NCBI RefSeq assembly: GCF_040869045.1
Contig: NC_090319.1
Location: 391,235,601 to 391,299,600 of the forward strand
Reading direction: 5' to 3'
DNA length: 64,000 bases
Origin: Eurosta solidaginis
Taxonomy: Eukaryota > Arthropoda > Insecta > Diptera > Tephritidae
Below the pieces are notes generated by a model. It did not search any database and was not told the origin of the DNA. It worked only from the letters and a program-made list of their open reading frames with translations. A program made the position numbers and the translations under genes. Of the stretch, positions 31,986-43,549 are shown one piece after another (position 1 is the stretch's first letter; each line of letters opens with the position of its first letter).

Positions 31986-32121
31986 GTGGAGTGAATTTCG
32001 TGCAAAACAAGCCCTGGATAAAACTCTAAGTGTGGGATTATGTTGGATAGACGAGCAAGATGTAGAAACTAGTTACTGGTTTCCAAGTTTGTTCCCCGGC
32101 CGAAATACACAACGCACGTGA
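31986..32121 (+). CDS. lsn: Vps22 last exon
   Basis: The acceptor TTACTTACAG precedes 31986. The exon completes a glycine codon split after 17657 and then encodes WSEFRAKQALDKTLSVGL, CWIDEQD, YWFPSLFPGRNTQRT and a stop at 32119-32121. It aligns with the family C-terminus, the second winged helix, in which human SNF8 ends with a similar YWLPALF motif. No disabling change is seen, so the gene appears functional despite its intron load. The stop codon is 211 bp from the stop of the convergent coiled-coil gene, so the two 3' UTRs may overlap. Confidence 0.92.
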
Positions 32122-32332
32122 ATATCAATGCATATTTTATTTTATATTTACATATGTATATGTACATATATGTATATGTTTACACCAATATAAAAATAGA
32201 GTAAATTGTTTAAAGTAAATATTTAATATACATACATATATACAAGCCCACTGGAAAATTTAAGATGCTTAAACGTATTTTTTTACACAAAACAAAATTC
32301 TAGATAAACGTAATTTTGGCTTTATCCAAATG

Positions 32333-32468
32333 TTAATCATCCTCAGAATTATAATTATTTTGCAGTTTAATCACTTGATTTTCAGCTCTAAGGTTGGCGT
32401 TTTCTTTTTGAAGGAGATAAATTTGACTCTCAAACTTCTTCGTTATATCGGACAAAGCGTGTTTATAT
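32333..32468 (-). CDS. coiled-coil protein gene, last exon
   Basis: The acceptor is TTTTTTTTCAG on the - strand. The exon completes a lysine codon begun in exon 43442-43507, then encodes YKHALSDITKKFESQIYLLQ, ENANLRAENQVIKLQ, NNYNSEDD and a stop (32333-32335). The heptad pattern continues to nine residues before the end, which is acidic. The product is not identified. Convergent with Vps22. Confidence 0.85.
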
Positions 32469-32769
32469 CTGAAAAAAAATAAAAATAAATATAAGCAAAT
32501 AAGGGAGTTTAAGTTCGGCCGAAACCGAACAATATACCGAACATGTGCTCTTGTTTTTATATCAAGGATACATGTAAATAGGAATGTCACGACCACGCTT
32601 CCCAAGGCAGCCGGTTCTATGTACCGGAGCAACTCGGCATTTATCCTGACCGAGGGCTGTCATTTCAGTGTAAACCCATACAATTTGTTGCGTCCCTCCC
32701 ACCATTTTGTTGCATCCCATCCTCCCAGCAGATCTTTGCAGCGGGACTGCGCCATACTCTCCTGCTTCG

Positions 32770-33390
32770 GGTAGGTATCGAACCCAATCCGGGTGCTTCA
32801 CCGGACCGCGGTCCTGAGAAATGGTTTTGTTACGTATGCCGGCAAAGAATTTAGGACGGTCACACTCTTGTCAGTTTGTCACCTGCAAGGGATGGTTGCA
32901 TCGGACAGGTTGTTCTGGGCTAGACCCCAAAACCCGACGTCCTCGTAACTTTTATAAATCTTTTGTGGCTCCTTGCTGTTCACGCCCAAGAGCGTCCCGT
33001 AGTCTGTGCCTTACCCCTTGGGGTACTTGGGGTAAAGATAAGGAAACGCTCATTACCACTTACAAAGCAATTGGCCAGCCGATTGCATGCTACGCGCCCT
33101 CGATATGGTCGCCAAGCCTAAAGACTCCTCACTGGAAGAAATACAGAACCTATACCTATCCAGAATCAACCCCGATATACAAAATGTATGTCCTGCTTGT
33201 AATGTGTCCCCATATGACACCAACCATCTTTTAAACTGTATTGTGGAACCAACGCCTTTAACATCCCTCCCATTATTTTCCACCCCTGTTGAAAGAGCAA
33301 GTTTCCTTGGACTCTTGTTAGAGGACATTTGATGACAATTTGTGATTGCTCGCACCTATTGGATTGGACAAAGCACTGCTACAACAACAA
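32770..33390 (+). pseudogene. LOA/R1-like LINE 3' part with CAA tail
   Basis: The + strand encodes a cysteine/histidine zinc-like segment (CKGWLHRTGCSGLDPKTRRP), then FYKSFVAPCC, KDKETLITTYKAIGQPIACY and the C-terminal NVCPACNVSPYDTNHLLNCI, ending FLGLLLEDI. The 3' end is GCACTGCTACAACAACAA at 33390. Large internal deletions separate the pieces. The CPxC..SPHDTNH-type tail is known from R1/LOA-type LINEs as I recall them. It lies in the giant intron of the coiled-coil gene. Confidence 0.7.
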
Positions 33391-34448
33391 TGTCAGTGTG
33401 TTAAGCCTGGTCGCTTTTTTCCAGTTTGATATTAAAAGTTTTGTGACGAGCTTAATTGAAAGGCCCGAACAGATTAGACTTTCGATGCAGCATCGTACGT
33501 TGACAAATGAGTAGATTGCATGTGTTTGCATGAGGAGCGACAAACAAGCCAAGTTTCTTATTTTGCATCATAAAGTTGTTGAATATATTGGTGCATATTG
33601 CGGTATGCTACGCACGATGGGAAACTGACAATAAGCGACAGTTTTAGTGACTACCTCCGAACTGGGAGCCACACTTGTACCATGTGCCCCTAACTTATAT
33701 TTTAAATTAATTAACCGAGGGCAGTGACTACCTCAGAACCACCTACGACTGAACCAATTAACGCGTTAGAAATGTCTGTAAAGGGAGGCATTTTTGAAAA
33801 GAAAATTTAAACCGAGGGATGCTACCGAAACAATAGTTTTTTTCGAAAGAAAGAAAGAGGCGAATTGACACCGAAAACAATCCCAAAATTATAAGAATAT
33901 GATTTCAAAAAAGTTCCGTAATAATTTTCAAGCAGACAAGAAGAGATCCCGAAAAGTTGCGAAAATAGTCTGCGGAAGGGAGTGGAGGCTGGTACTGCCC
34001 AGTTTTCCACAATGCGTGCCCTCTATTTATATGACCTAGATGCCAAATACTCTAAGTATAACTAAAAAAGAATGAAATCCTAGAAAAGAAACTGCTTAAA
34101 TGTGAATATTTCTTCCTAGGATATTGCTTATAATTTTCATCATATCGGAGTCATAAACAAACTCTTTTACTCGCTCATATTTCTTACATATTTTGGACTC
34201 TGAAGTTATGAGCGCCCAACAATGTTTGACGTGTATCTGAGAATTTTTTTTTAACAACAGAATGCTCTACTTTCTTAAGATGTGAATTTGTGCTGAAATA
34301 GGTTGTTTTTGGAACTTAATCTAAGATATGCCATTCCTCAACCTAATACTGAAATATGAGATATTCTATAAAATTCATAGGCGTTTTCGCAAAAGATTCT
34401 CCAAACCAGTTCTGAAATAGGAAGCTTTTCCTATTTTGAAATTGGCCT
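33391..34448. other. non-coding stretch in intron
   Basis: No repeat boundary or coding region was supported. Truncated LTR-element sequence begins near 34449. Confidence 0.4.
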
Positions 34449-35181
34449 TTTTCATAACGAATGCCCAACTTCTTACACTTTTCTTGGAACACAGCTGATT
34501 CAAAATTCCTGCCTTGGCCAGAATGTAACTCCATTGGTACACCATAGCTTGCAATCCAATTGTTTATAAACACTGCTGCTACTGTTTCCACTTCTTGATT
34601 AGGGATTGGGATACCTCTGGCCATTTACTGAAATAATCCATAACCACCAGTACATCTGAGCAGTTGCTAGTAGGAAATGGACCTGCGACATTCATAGCGA
34701 TCCTTTCAAATGGCGCACCTGAGTCATATTGATTCATCTGGCCATGATTTCGGGTTTTGGGCCATTTCGCTCTGCTGCAAACCTCGCAGTTCCACTCAGT
34801 GACCGACTTACGGCAACCAACCCAATATAATATCTGTTAAATCTTCTCGAGCGTCTTCGTGATTCCAAGATAACCTCCGCTTGGACGATTATGCAGCTCG
34901 CTGAGCACGTCAGGAATCCTCTTTCTTGGAACAACTATCAGTTTCTTCTTGCATTGGCCATCCTCACTCTCCCATGCTCGATGCAAGCAACCGGATATCA
35001 ATTCTAAACTGTTCCACTGTGCCCAATATGACTTCGCAATGGGACTCTCTGCTGACATCTCCTCTCTGTTTGGTCTTTCGTTTCGTTCGAGCCCTTGCAT
35101 AACATGTGACAGATCTGTATCTTCTAGCAGACACTTCCTTAGTTGTTCCTTGTCCCATTCATCCGTACACGTTATAGTCAT
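34449..35181 (-). pseudogene. integrase fragment, split Ty3/gypsy element
   Basis: The - strand frames contain DVLSELHNRPSGGYLGITKT (the HHCC histidines are partly changed), a frameshifted cysteine pair near 34790, and ASYGVPMELHSGQGRNFESA. The core HSDQG of related copies is HSGQG here, so the second catalytic Asp is lost. Homology ends near 34449, before the catalytic Glu. Confidence 0.8.
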
Positions 35182-35226
35182 TAGCCGGACATCTATAATG
35201 TCTTCTTTTGAACAGTGCTTGCATGG

Positions 35227-36484
35227 TCATCGTGACATTGCATCGGCATTCCCATGGGTACTACCTTTTCGATGCTCAATGGAAAAGTCATAGCTTTGTA
35301 GTCGCTCGATCCACCGTGCCAATTGTCCTTCTGGATTACGGAACTGCAAGAGCCATTTCAACGCTGCGTGATCTGTCCTGACGCGGAATCGCTGTCCATA
35401 GAGGTACTTGAGAAAATGTTTAACGCACTCTACCAATGCCAACAGCTGTCTCCGTGTAACGCAGTAGTTCCTCTCTGGTTTTCCAATTGAACGGCTGTAA
35501 TATGCAACTACCTTCTCGTGTCCATCAACCAGTTGTGACAAAACGCCTCCTATAGCATATCCGCTCGCAACTGTATCTAGAATAAACGTTGCTCCTGGAA
35601 TCGGATATGCCAACATTGAGGCAGTGCACAAACGCCCTTTCAATGTTTGGAAAGCCACTTCTTGCTCCTTCTTCCATTCGAAAGCTTTATTTTTCCTTGT
35701 AAGCTCGTGGAGGCTATGGGCTACGCTGGCAAAATTTGGTACAAATCGGCGGTAATATGTGCACATCCCAAGGAAACTTCTCAATTCATGTAGGTTCTGC
35801 GGTCTTGACCAATCCTTTACAGCCTCTATATTTTCGTTCGCAGTGCAGATGCCCTCTGTCGTTACCTTGTGACCCAAATAATTTACTTCCTTTTTAAACC
35901 GCGCACACTTTTTGGGACTTAGACCAGCGCCAGCTATTCTGTGGAAAACTTCCTCCAAGTTTTTAAGATGTTCATCAACGCTGCCCAATACGATGATGTC
36001 GTCCAGGTACACCCAGCATGTTTAGCAATGTGGTCCTTTCAATACCTGATCCATGAGTCCCTCGAAAGTAGCTGGTGCATTACATAGTCCAAAGGGCATT
36101 ACTGTAAATTGCCAAAGACCATCTCCGACGTTGAAGGCTGTTTTCTCTTTGTCTCCCTCCTTCACTTCCACTTGCCAGTAGCCGCTTTTCAAGTCCAGTG
36201 TGGAAAACTATTTCGTCCAGAGTGTCGTCAATTCTTGGCAATGGGTAGCTATCCTTTTTCATAACGTCATTCAACTTACGGTAGTCCACACAGAACCTCA
36301 TTTTTCCATCCTTCTTCTTTACAAGTGCAACCGGTGAGCTCCATAGACTAGCTGATGGTTCGATGAAGTCGCTGTCGCTCATTTCTTGTATGATTTGACT
36401 CACAACTTCCCGTTTCGCCAGTGGAACACTACGTGGAGCTTGACGGATCGGCCTCACATCTCCAGTGTCAATTTGATGTTTCAC
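35227..36484 (-). pseudogene. RT and RNase H, split Ty3/gypsy element
   Basis: The RT N-terminal frame (36080-36484) has FIEPSASLWSSPVALVKKKD and MRFCVDYRKLNDV, then a frameshift. The second frame (35227-36012) starts at the active site YLDDIIVLGSVDEH and contains ELRSFLGMCTYYRRFVPNFA, then RNase H: LDTVASGYAIGGVLS (an inserted or changed residue near the first Asp), RRQLLALVECVKHF and VRTDHAALKWL. A stop follows NADAMSR. This converts RNA to DNA in the particle; here it is broken. Confidence 0.88.
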
Positions 36485-36790
36485 ACCGTTGGTGCGGACT
36501 GGTTTGGAGCCATCATCTTGGTCAAATATGTTCGCGTACTTTAGGAGCAGTTGTTTTGCCTTACTCTGATAGTCTTTCCTCTAGCCCCTCCGTCTATGCC
36601 GTGATGTCATTTGAAAGATCAGTGTTGCTGGTTGAAACGTGTTCCTGGAGCTGCTCACAGTTAGTAACTACATCAGCCTCTTGGCATCTTCCCAATATAG
36701 CTCCTTTGATCAGTTTGATTGGTGACTTGAGCTCATTGAGTACTCTTACCGGAATACGTCCATCTTGTTTTGTCATAGCCAGGGTTTTTC

Positions 36791-37866
36791 CTACAAGTAC
36801 ATTCGGTGTTGATTTGTTTGCTGCTTCGACAACCCACAATTTGTTTTTCCACAATCTCCATCAACCTTTGCCCAGATGACTGCTTCTGATTTTGGTGGTA
36901 TTTGCTGACTCTCTTCCACCAGCACTCGTTTACTGCTATAGCCTCTCTCGTAGCCGAAATTAAGTGGTACATCCATGTTCTTATATCGCATCGTCTTGCT
37001 TTGCATGTCGATCTTGATGCCCTGGTCGATTAAGAAGTCCACTCCAATTATGATTTCATCAACAATCTCTGCCACTATAAAATTGTGTACTACCGTGACG
37101 TTCCCAATTGCGACTTCACATGCTACTTCTCCTAGAACCGTGGTGTCTTCTCCAGTGGCTGTACGCAATCTTGCTCCATGCAATGGTCTTATCTTCTTGT
37201 TGACTAAATCCGCTCGAATGATGGAATGAGATGCACCCGTATCTACAGTCAGTAAAAGTTCCTTTCCATCCACATGTCCTCCGACAGTTAGATTGCTCGA
37301 CCTTCTTCCAATCGGCGAGATATAGATTATGGGGCATTCAATTGCGGGAGCCAGCTGTCGCCCTTTGCGGCTGAATCGCTTTAGTTTAACGATTCCTTCA
37401 GGTCTACGTACACGGCCGCCTACATTGTTGGAACTGTTAGGGTTGGTACTGCAATAACGTGCAATGTGCCCTGGCTTTCTACATTTAAAGCATTTGACGG
37501 CACCATCGTTTTTCTGCTGCGTTCCTTTTAATGCTTCCAAAATTGGGTCTACCCAGTCTGGCCTTTCCACTTCCACGCGATGAGCTTTGTATGCGGGCTT
37601 ACTCAAAAGTGAGGCTGTTTCCTGAGTCAGTGCATGCGATACCGTTTCAGCAAATGTTAGTTTTGCATTCGCATATGTAGCTCGTTTCGTTTCTACATCT
37701 CGTATGCCATTTATGAAGCTCTGGATTTTTACCCTCTCAGTGTATTCCACGGGTGTGACCGAATTTGCTAGATGGGCCAGCCTTTCGACATCCGACGCAA
37801 ACTCCTGCAAAGTCTCGATTGCAACTCAATTTGATATATCTGTTTCCTATGCTCGATCATCGTTCT
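36791..37866 (-). pseudogene. Gag C-terminus and protease, split Ty3/gypsy element
   Basis: This continues the interrupted gag: MQEFASDVERLAHLANSVTP, a zinc knuckle CFKCRKPGHIARYC (CX2CX4HX4C), then the aspartic protease motif VDTGASHSIIRADLV and IIGVDFLIDQG. A short frameshifted piece links 37810 to the LINE boundary. The protease DTG is intact, unlike the 48532 copy. Linker sequence then leads to RT. Confidence 0.85.
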
Positions 37867-37879
37867 ATGTTCAGAAGCA

Positions 37880-38598
37880 TGTATAACACCGGATGTTAGT
37901 GATGCGGAAATAAACATTCCTTATTATACAATGGTTCGTTGCGATTCTCATAGTAGACACACAGGAGGTGTAGTCTTACTATTAAAAAAGGTATCGAGTA
38001 TAAAGTCAGGTATAATAGATCTATTGATTTAAATGTTTGGTGTGCTATAATTAAATTAAAAAAGTTCGACATTAAATGGCAAATAGGTGTGTTGTACCAT
38101 TCTCCAAGCTCTAGTGATATCGAATTTTTAAATCACTTGGATCTATTATATGCAAATGCTGATGTACTGTCCTGTACTTATCTTGAAAATCACAGAATTT
38201 CTGATCACGAAACCATTTCATTTGCTTTCAAAGTGTGTAATTCAAATCCTCTGAGGAGAATGATACCCACAATGTGTTGGAAGAATTATTCTGCTGATAA
38301 CCTCATTTACTTATTAAGAAACTATGATTTCAGCGTATTAAAAAATATGCATCTCAATGACTCGGTTGAATATATAAATACCTGCTTATCACACTGCATG
38401 GGTTTATTAACATCAGAACAAGACAGGATAGTTAGGTTGAGAAATAAGTGGTACGATCATGAACTGACCGAAATTAACAAATTCAAAATCCAATTGCACT
38501 CACAAGCCAGAAGATCTGGTGAATTTTCGGAATATAATACGGTTGCGAAGTATTATAAGAAACTAATCAAAATTAAAAAGATTAAGTATATGGAGTAA
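37880..38598 (+). pseudogene. LINE endonuclease remnant
   Basis: It begins inside the domain: YTMVRCDSHSRHTGGVVLLL (the RCDR..GGV loop), IGVLYHSPSSSDIEF, then directly YANADVLSCTYLENHRISDH. The GDFN catalytic segment expected between the last two is missing, a deletion of about 30-40 residues. RISDHETISFAF is the SDH motif. The tail to 38598 is the linker before RT, ending at a stop. The enzyme would be inactive. Confidence 0.82.
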
Positions 38599-38711
38599 AA
38601 TATTGCCTTAAATTCTTCTGATAGGAAATTAATGTGGAAACACCTCAAGCAAGCAGTAAACTTATTGTAGATGGTATAAGATAAGAAACACCCGAGGATA
38701 TAGCTCAAGCA

Positions 38712-40352
38712 TTGAATTCCTTCTTTGTTGATAGTATTGGTGACATAAATCGAGAAATCGAAACTTTGGATAGTGGCGACAGTGTGCAAAACACGGTTAG
38801 CACATGTCTGAAATTCCAAGAAGTTACGGTTGATGATGTCATATTGGTAGCTAAAAGGTTAAAAAATAAAATCGGAGGAACAAATTTACTATCAGAAGGA
38901 TTAATTAAGGATTCGGTGTCATACATAGGACATTTCTATGCGGATATCATAAATAAATCATTAGTAGAGGGAATAGTGCCTGACGCATGGAAAATATCAA
39001 CAATAGTGCCAATAAAGAAGGTAAAAAATTCATTAAAGGCAGAAGATCTGAGACCGATCAACACGTTGCCGAATATCGAAAAAATTCTAGAAACAGTAGT
39101 AAAAGATCAGCTCATAAGTTACTTGGAAATAAATAAAATACTAATTAACGAACAATCCGGTTTCAGAGAAGGCCACTCTTGTGAAACGGCTTTAAATTAT
39201 GTAATATCGAGTTGGAAAGAAGAACTAAATCAAAAGAAAAGTATACTTGCGGTTTTTATCGACTTGAAGAGAGCATTTGAAACTATAGACAGAAATATGA
39301 TTAAAAAATTAGAAAAAATTGGAATTAGGGGCAACGAGCTGCAGTGGTTTCAGAGCTTTTTAGGTAACCGAAGATAAAAAACAGCCATTGAGTCGGTTGT
39401 CTCGGAAGAGGTATTGACAGGAATTGGATTGCCACAAGGATCGGTTTTGGCACCGGTCCTATTTAACATATATATAAATGATATATCTTCGGCGCTAAAA
39501 CATAGTAAAATAAGGCTGTTTGCGGATGACGCACTGCTCGAAGTAAGTGAACTTGATATCATGTTAGCTAGGAGCAAAATGCAGGAAGACTTGAACACCC
39601 TATACAGGTGGCTTTGTAACAATAAGCGTAAACTTAATGTTAATAAAACCCATTTTATGGTCATATCTAGAGCGATGAATAAGGAATCTTGTAATATCGA
39701 GCTAAAAATAATGAACTTAAACATTAACGAAGTTAAAACTTTCAAGTACTTAGGGGTTCAGATTGATAATAAATTAAAATTTAATGATCATATTGATTAT
39801 ATAGTTGCCAAAATAGGCAAGAAAATTGGTTTTTGGAAAAGGTCATGCAAATTTATCAGTAGAAAATACAAACTGAAAGTGTATAAATCCATCATAGAGC
39901 CGCATTTCATATATTGTCCCACAATATTCTTTATGGCCAATGTAAATCAGGTAGATAAGCTACAAGTTATGCAAAATAAAGCTATGAGATTTATATTAAA
40001 CATGAGGTATGATACTCCCATTAATAACATGATAGAAGCACTAAACTGGTTGAGTATAAAACAGCTCATATTCTACCACAGTATGAAATTTGTATTTAAT
40101 ATTAAGCACGGTAAATTACCAACATACCTCAGCGAAAAGCTTAGATATGTAAATGATGCACACTCATACGTAATCAGAGAAAACAATAATTTTAGATTAC
40201 CTCTTTTCAAAACAGAAGTGGACAAGCAAAATATATTTTATAAGGGCCTGAAATATTTCAATGAACTTCCTAATCACATAAAAAGTAGTAATAACTTCAA
40301 TACCTTTAAAAAAAGTTTATTGGAGCATTGCAAAACCCTTCCAATAAGATAA
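38712..40352 (+). pseudogene. LINE reverse transcriptase, one premature stop
   Basis: The RT reads in one frame from 38712 to 40352 except for a single TAA at 39375-39377, after QSFLGNRR. Motifs in order: DAWKISTIVPIKK, LRPINTLPNIEKILE, NEQSGFREGHSCETALNYVI, LAVFIDLKRAFETIDRNM (first catalytic Asp), GLPQGSVLAPVLFNIYIND, IRLFADDALL (catalytic FADD), FKYLGVQID and a C-terminal thumb region. This is a Jockey/CR1-like RT. With only one nonsense codon the copy is fairly young compared with its decayed endonuclease. Confidence 0.9.
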
Positions 40353-40539
40353 AGTTTTTTTTTTTCTTTTATTTTTTACATGACATAGCGATACTGGAGC
40401 GCGAAAAGGGAATGGTAATACTGGTAACAGCAAAATACAATGCACCCGGTCCTAAGGAAAAGAAAATCAGTCGCCACCTGTAACTCCAGACAGTTCCAAC
40501 AACAAATTTCGCTGGAATTCGGTATTTTCAGCCTATATT

Positions 40540-40995
40540 TACTGTTGCTGATCGGGATCACTCGCATTCCGACAGCATTAATATAACAATAAAATTATAT
40601 GATGTGTAACCAAAATAAGGTCAAACAAAAGTTGGAGCAGGGTGGATTGGAAACACGTCCTTTTCAACCTCCCAATATATTTTGAGATGTGCTGATCGGA
40701 ATCTTCATGCGTTCCGACAGCGTCTTTACTAAACAAAGTTGAGGGGTGATTGGGTACATTTCAATTTCCAACATCCAAAACATGCTTAGCTGTGTTGATC
40801 GGAGACCAATACATTCCGACAGCTTAAAATACAAATATAATTGAAAAATATAAGTTCCAAAGTTGTTGCCTTAAGCTGGGAGCCCTGGAGGATTGGAAAC
40901 GCGTCCTTTCCAACCTTCCTTAAATGACTGACTCGTCCGTTTGTTACGCCAGTAAATATGCTGATCGGAATCACATGGCATTCCAACAGCATATT
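40540..40995 (+). repeat. repeated hairpin motif in LINE 3' UTR
   Basis: GCTGATCGG.ATC..ATTCCGACAGC occurs four times (about 40547, 40691, 40795 and 40959). Each copy can fold on itself (GCTG..CGGAAT with ATTCCG..CAGC). Between them GGATTGGAAACRCGTCC is also repeated, so the UTR is a diverged tandem array of roughly 100-170 bp. Confidence 0.8.
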
Positions 40996-41105
40996 CAATA
41001 GAAATAAATGATATAATAATGAATTGTACTTAGTAGTTTAAGTTTTAGGCCTAAACAGCCGTAATAATAAATAAATTAAAGTAAATTAAATTAAATTAAA
41101 TTAAA

Positions 41106-41983
41106 TTAAATTCCGTAACGTCTCTCGATAGCGGCCATCAATGCTTCATAACTGTTCCATTCGTACTCTGGAATAGTCTGTAAGATTTCGGCAGCTGGTC
41201 CTTTCAATGCTACGAAAAGTGCAGCAACTCTATCTTCCGCATTCCAATTGTTCACTGCTGACGTCTTCTCAAATTGAAGCTTAAAGAGCTGGAAAGGAAC
41301 AGAACCGTCAAAGGATGGTGTTTTAACCTTTGGATTACTCGCTGAAACTGCTGGGAGATTTAGGTGCAACTACTCCATACGACCTTTTAGATCGTCGACT
41401 TCTGCCTGAAATTGAGCGATTTTTGCATCCTGAGCTTCTAGTTTTGATGATACCCTTGCTTCCTGTTCTGACAGCTGCGAAGATATGCGAGCCTCTTGTG
41501 CTTGCAACTGCTCGGCCATAAATGTCTTCTGTTATTCTAGCTGTGTTTCCATCTTGGATGTGATCTGTGTCGACAATTCTGAAATACGCGTTTCTTGTCA
41601 TTCCATCTTGGATGCCATATATGTTTTCTGTTCTTACAGTTGAGATGACATTTGTCTTTCCTGGGCTTCAATCTTGGATGTTATACGGTTCTCCTGGGAT
41701 TCCAATTGTGATGACATTTCTGACGACATTTGGTTCAACACTGCTAGTTTCGCTTTAGTGTCAACACTTGCCAATGGATTCGGAGTCTCTATTTCTCCTA
41801 CATTTTAGTCGCTGGCTCTTCCACATCAGGATAAAAGACATAATCGCCTACATTAATTCCTTCCAACTCTAATACCTCTCGTAGCCGTGCTTGAAGTTCG
41901 ATCTTATTGCCGATTGTATTCAATCCACGGTTCTCCAACTCCTTTTTCAGTTGCTGGATCCTTAATTCACTTAACTTCGCCAT
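41106..41983 (-). pseudogene. Gag N-terminal part, split Ty3/gypsy element
   Basis: It starts MAKLSELRIQQLKKELENRG, continues with GNKIELQARLREVL (SAP-like) and an acidic YPDVEEPATKM, then a stop. The following heptad-rich region is frameshifted. The final part has KVKTPSFDGSVPFQLFKLQF and ERRYG at 41107, exactly where the LINE is inserted. Gag is the structural protein of the retrotransposon particle. Stops make this copy inactive. Confidence 0.85.
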
Positions 41984-42042
41984 GTCCTTGTTGTGCTCTG
42001 CAACTCTGGAATTTATTCAACAATTCCTCTTCTGACACCAAT

Positions 42043-42567
42043 TGTAATGAATTTTGGGAAACTCTGCTTATTTCACACCTTCTACTAACGTTCGTATCGC
42101 TAAGTTTCTGAATAAATAACTCCAATATTCAATTATGCAAAATGGTCTTTATTAGACTATTTTCACAATAACACTTCTACTTCTCAACAGATAGCGTGCT
42201 TAAATCAAACTGACTCCGTGATTGCTCAGCTTGCTCTTTTATACTCTTCGATTTCCTCGTTCCCATACTTCTAGGCGTTTCTAGAATTTAACTTAGTTAC
42301 CAGCTATAAAATTACCAGCTATAACTACAGATGCACGTTATAGCTTCTCATATGCGCGTGTATATGTGAGTGATACTTGCACAAATGATTGCCTACTTTT
42401 GTGAGCATCTCAGCTAAGATATATGCATGTGTTTGTGCGTTTCTCTCCGCTGCGTGTACGTACATATGTGTAGACATAATGATTGATTCGTTTATGTAGA
42501 TACAAGTGACTGCTCAGTATTGGCTTAGAGATGATAGTATCCTTTAGTGTTGCTAATATTCGTCACA
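42043..42567 (-). repeat. 5' LTR of the split Ty3/gypsy element
   Basis: This runs from TGTAATGAATTTTGGG to CTAATATTCGTCACA (525 bp). It shares GAATAAATAACTCCAATATT and GATTGATTCGTTTATGTAGA-type blocks with the LTRs of 55525-59163. CTTTTATACTCTTCG carries the inverted TATA-like box. Confidence 0.9.
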
Positions 42568-43435
42568 ATATGTACATATATATGCCAAGCTGGTATGAAA
42601 TGAAAATACATACATGCAACCATACATACCTATAAATGTACTCCCGAAGTAAAATAACGCTAGCGAATGCTACGTATGTATGGATGTGACGCTAATGTCC
42701 CAATCAAAGCAAGCTTGCTCAGACAGTTCACAGCGGTAGGTAGTTCACCACATTACCTACATGAAAATTAGAAAAAACGTATTGTTTTCGTCAAAATTTC
42801 ACACTTCAGCCATCGTAGGAGTGCGGGTTCTAATCCCACTCCCGGGAGAAAAGGCTTTGAAGAGATTTACAAGGTATAATCGAAATAGCTGTCGCCTTGT
42901 CCGTCCTGATGTCACGTTGTTTAAATTTTCCACAAATTATTAAATAAATTATAAATTAAAAATTGCTTCAAATAAATGTTTTTCATACATTTAAAGCAGT
43001 AAGGGCAACCCCCGCTTAATTCATACAAATTTCACAAAAAAGTTATCGAAAACGTTAAAAAATAGTTAAATTGTGGTTATTATATCAAAATAAAATTTTT
43101 CTAGCGTTGCAATTGACGAATTTCATGCCACATTTCGCCAATGGTGAATTACTTTCCCGGATTTGATGCTTTACTGTTTCCCACTATTCGTTCTGTTGGC
43201 GTTTTTCTATTGTTATATGTTCTGTTAAAACTGCGTAAACAAAAATTTAAATGACTTTTACTACAAAAGTGTTGTTTTTAGACTTTTTCAGGCAATTTTT
43301 ATAATTTTTCTCTCTGTAAGTACCATCCTTTAGCGAAATTGGCCCAGCCGTTCTCGAGTTTTGCGCTTAGCAAAAAATTCACCGACTTATTTTTATATTA
43401 TATATGTATAACCTCTTATCTCGAAATAAATTGTT
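42568..43435. other. intron sequence, no element defined
   Basis: A GGTTCTAATCCCAC word at 42826 resembles a tRNA B-box, but no A-box accompanies it. No other support for a gene was found. Confidence 0.35.
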
Positions 43436-43441
43436 ACTCAC

Positions 43442-43507
43442 TTCTCTTTAAGCTTCTTATTGGTTTTCATATAATGCTGTATTTCTTGCTCATTTTCCTC
43501 GGCACGC
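43442..43507 (-). CDS. coiled-coil protein gene, exon n-1
   Basis: A 66-bp exon, with acceptor TTATCCAG and donor GTGAGT on the - strand. It encodes KRAEENEQEIQHYMKTNK and KLKEK with both end codons split. The next intron (32469-43441) is 10,973 bp and holds the LTR element, the nested LINE and a LOA-like LINE piece. The reading frame is maintained exactly over it. Confidence 0.85.
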
Positions 43508-43549
43508 CTGGATAATAGAAATGAAGTGTACTTAGACATGTTTATAATA

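Larger units (their letters stand above)
37867..41110 (+). mobile_element. LINE inserted in the Ty3/gypsy gag
   Basis: A 5'-truncated non-LTR element: endonuclease remnant (37880-38230), RT (38712-40352), a 3' UTR with repeated hairpins, and a (TTAAA)n tail at 41069-41110. Both flanks retain the gag codons for ERRYG in diverged form, consistent with a short target duplication. It is on the opposite strand to its host element and the enclosing gene. Confidence 0.88.
34449..42567 (-). mobile_element. Ty3/gypsy element, truncated, split by a LINE
   Basis: On the - strand the order is 5' LTR (42043-42567), primer site (TGGTGTCAGAAG at about 42030), gag N-terminus (41106-41983), a nested LINE (37867-41110), gag C-terminus with protease (36791-37866), RT and RNase H (35227-36484), and part of integrase to 34449, where it stops. 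The 3' half of integrase and the 3' LTR are missing. ATAT follows the LTR at 42568, as at the other copies. It lies in the last intron of the coiled-coil gene, in the same direction. Confidence 0.9.

Noticed and set aside
34000..34448. missing 3' half and 3' LTR of the split Ty3/gypsy element
   Set aside because: No integrase catalytic Glu, GPY module, polypurine tract or LTR sequence was found below 34449, so the element is recorded as truncated.
42820..42860. possible tRNA gene or SINE head (GGTTCTAATCCCAC)
   Set aside because: The B-box-like word has no partner A-box at the right distance and no cloverleaf could be drawn.
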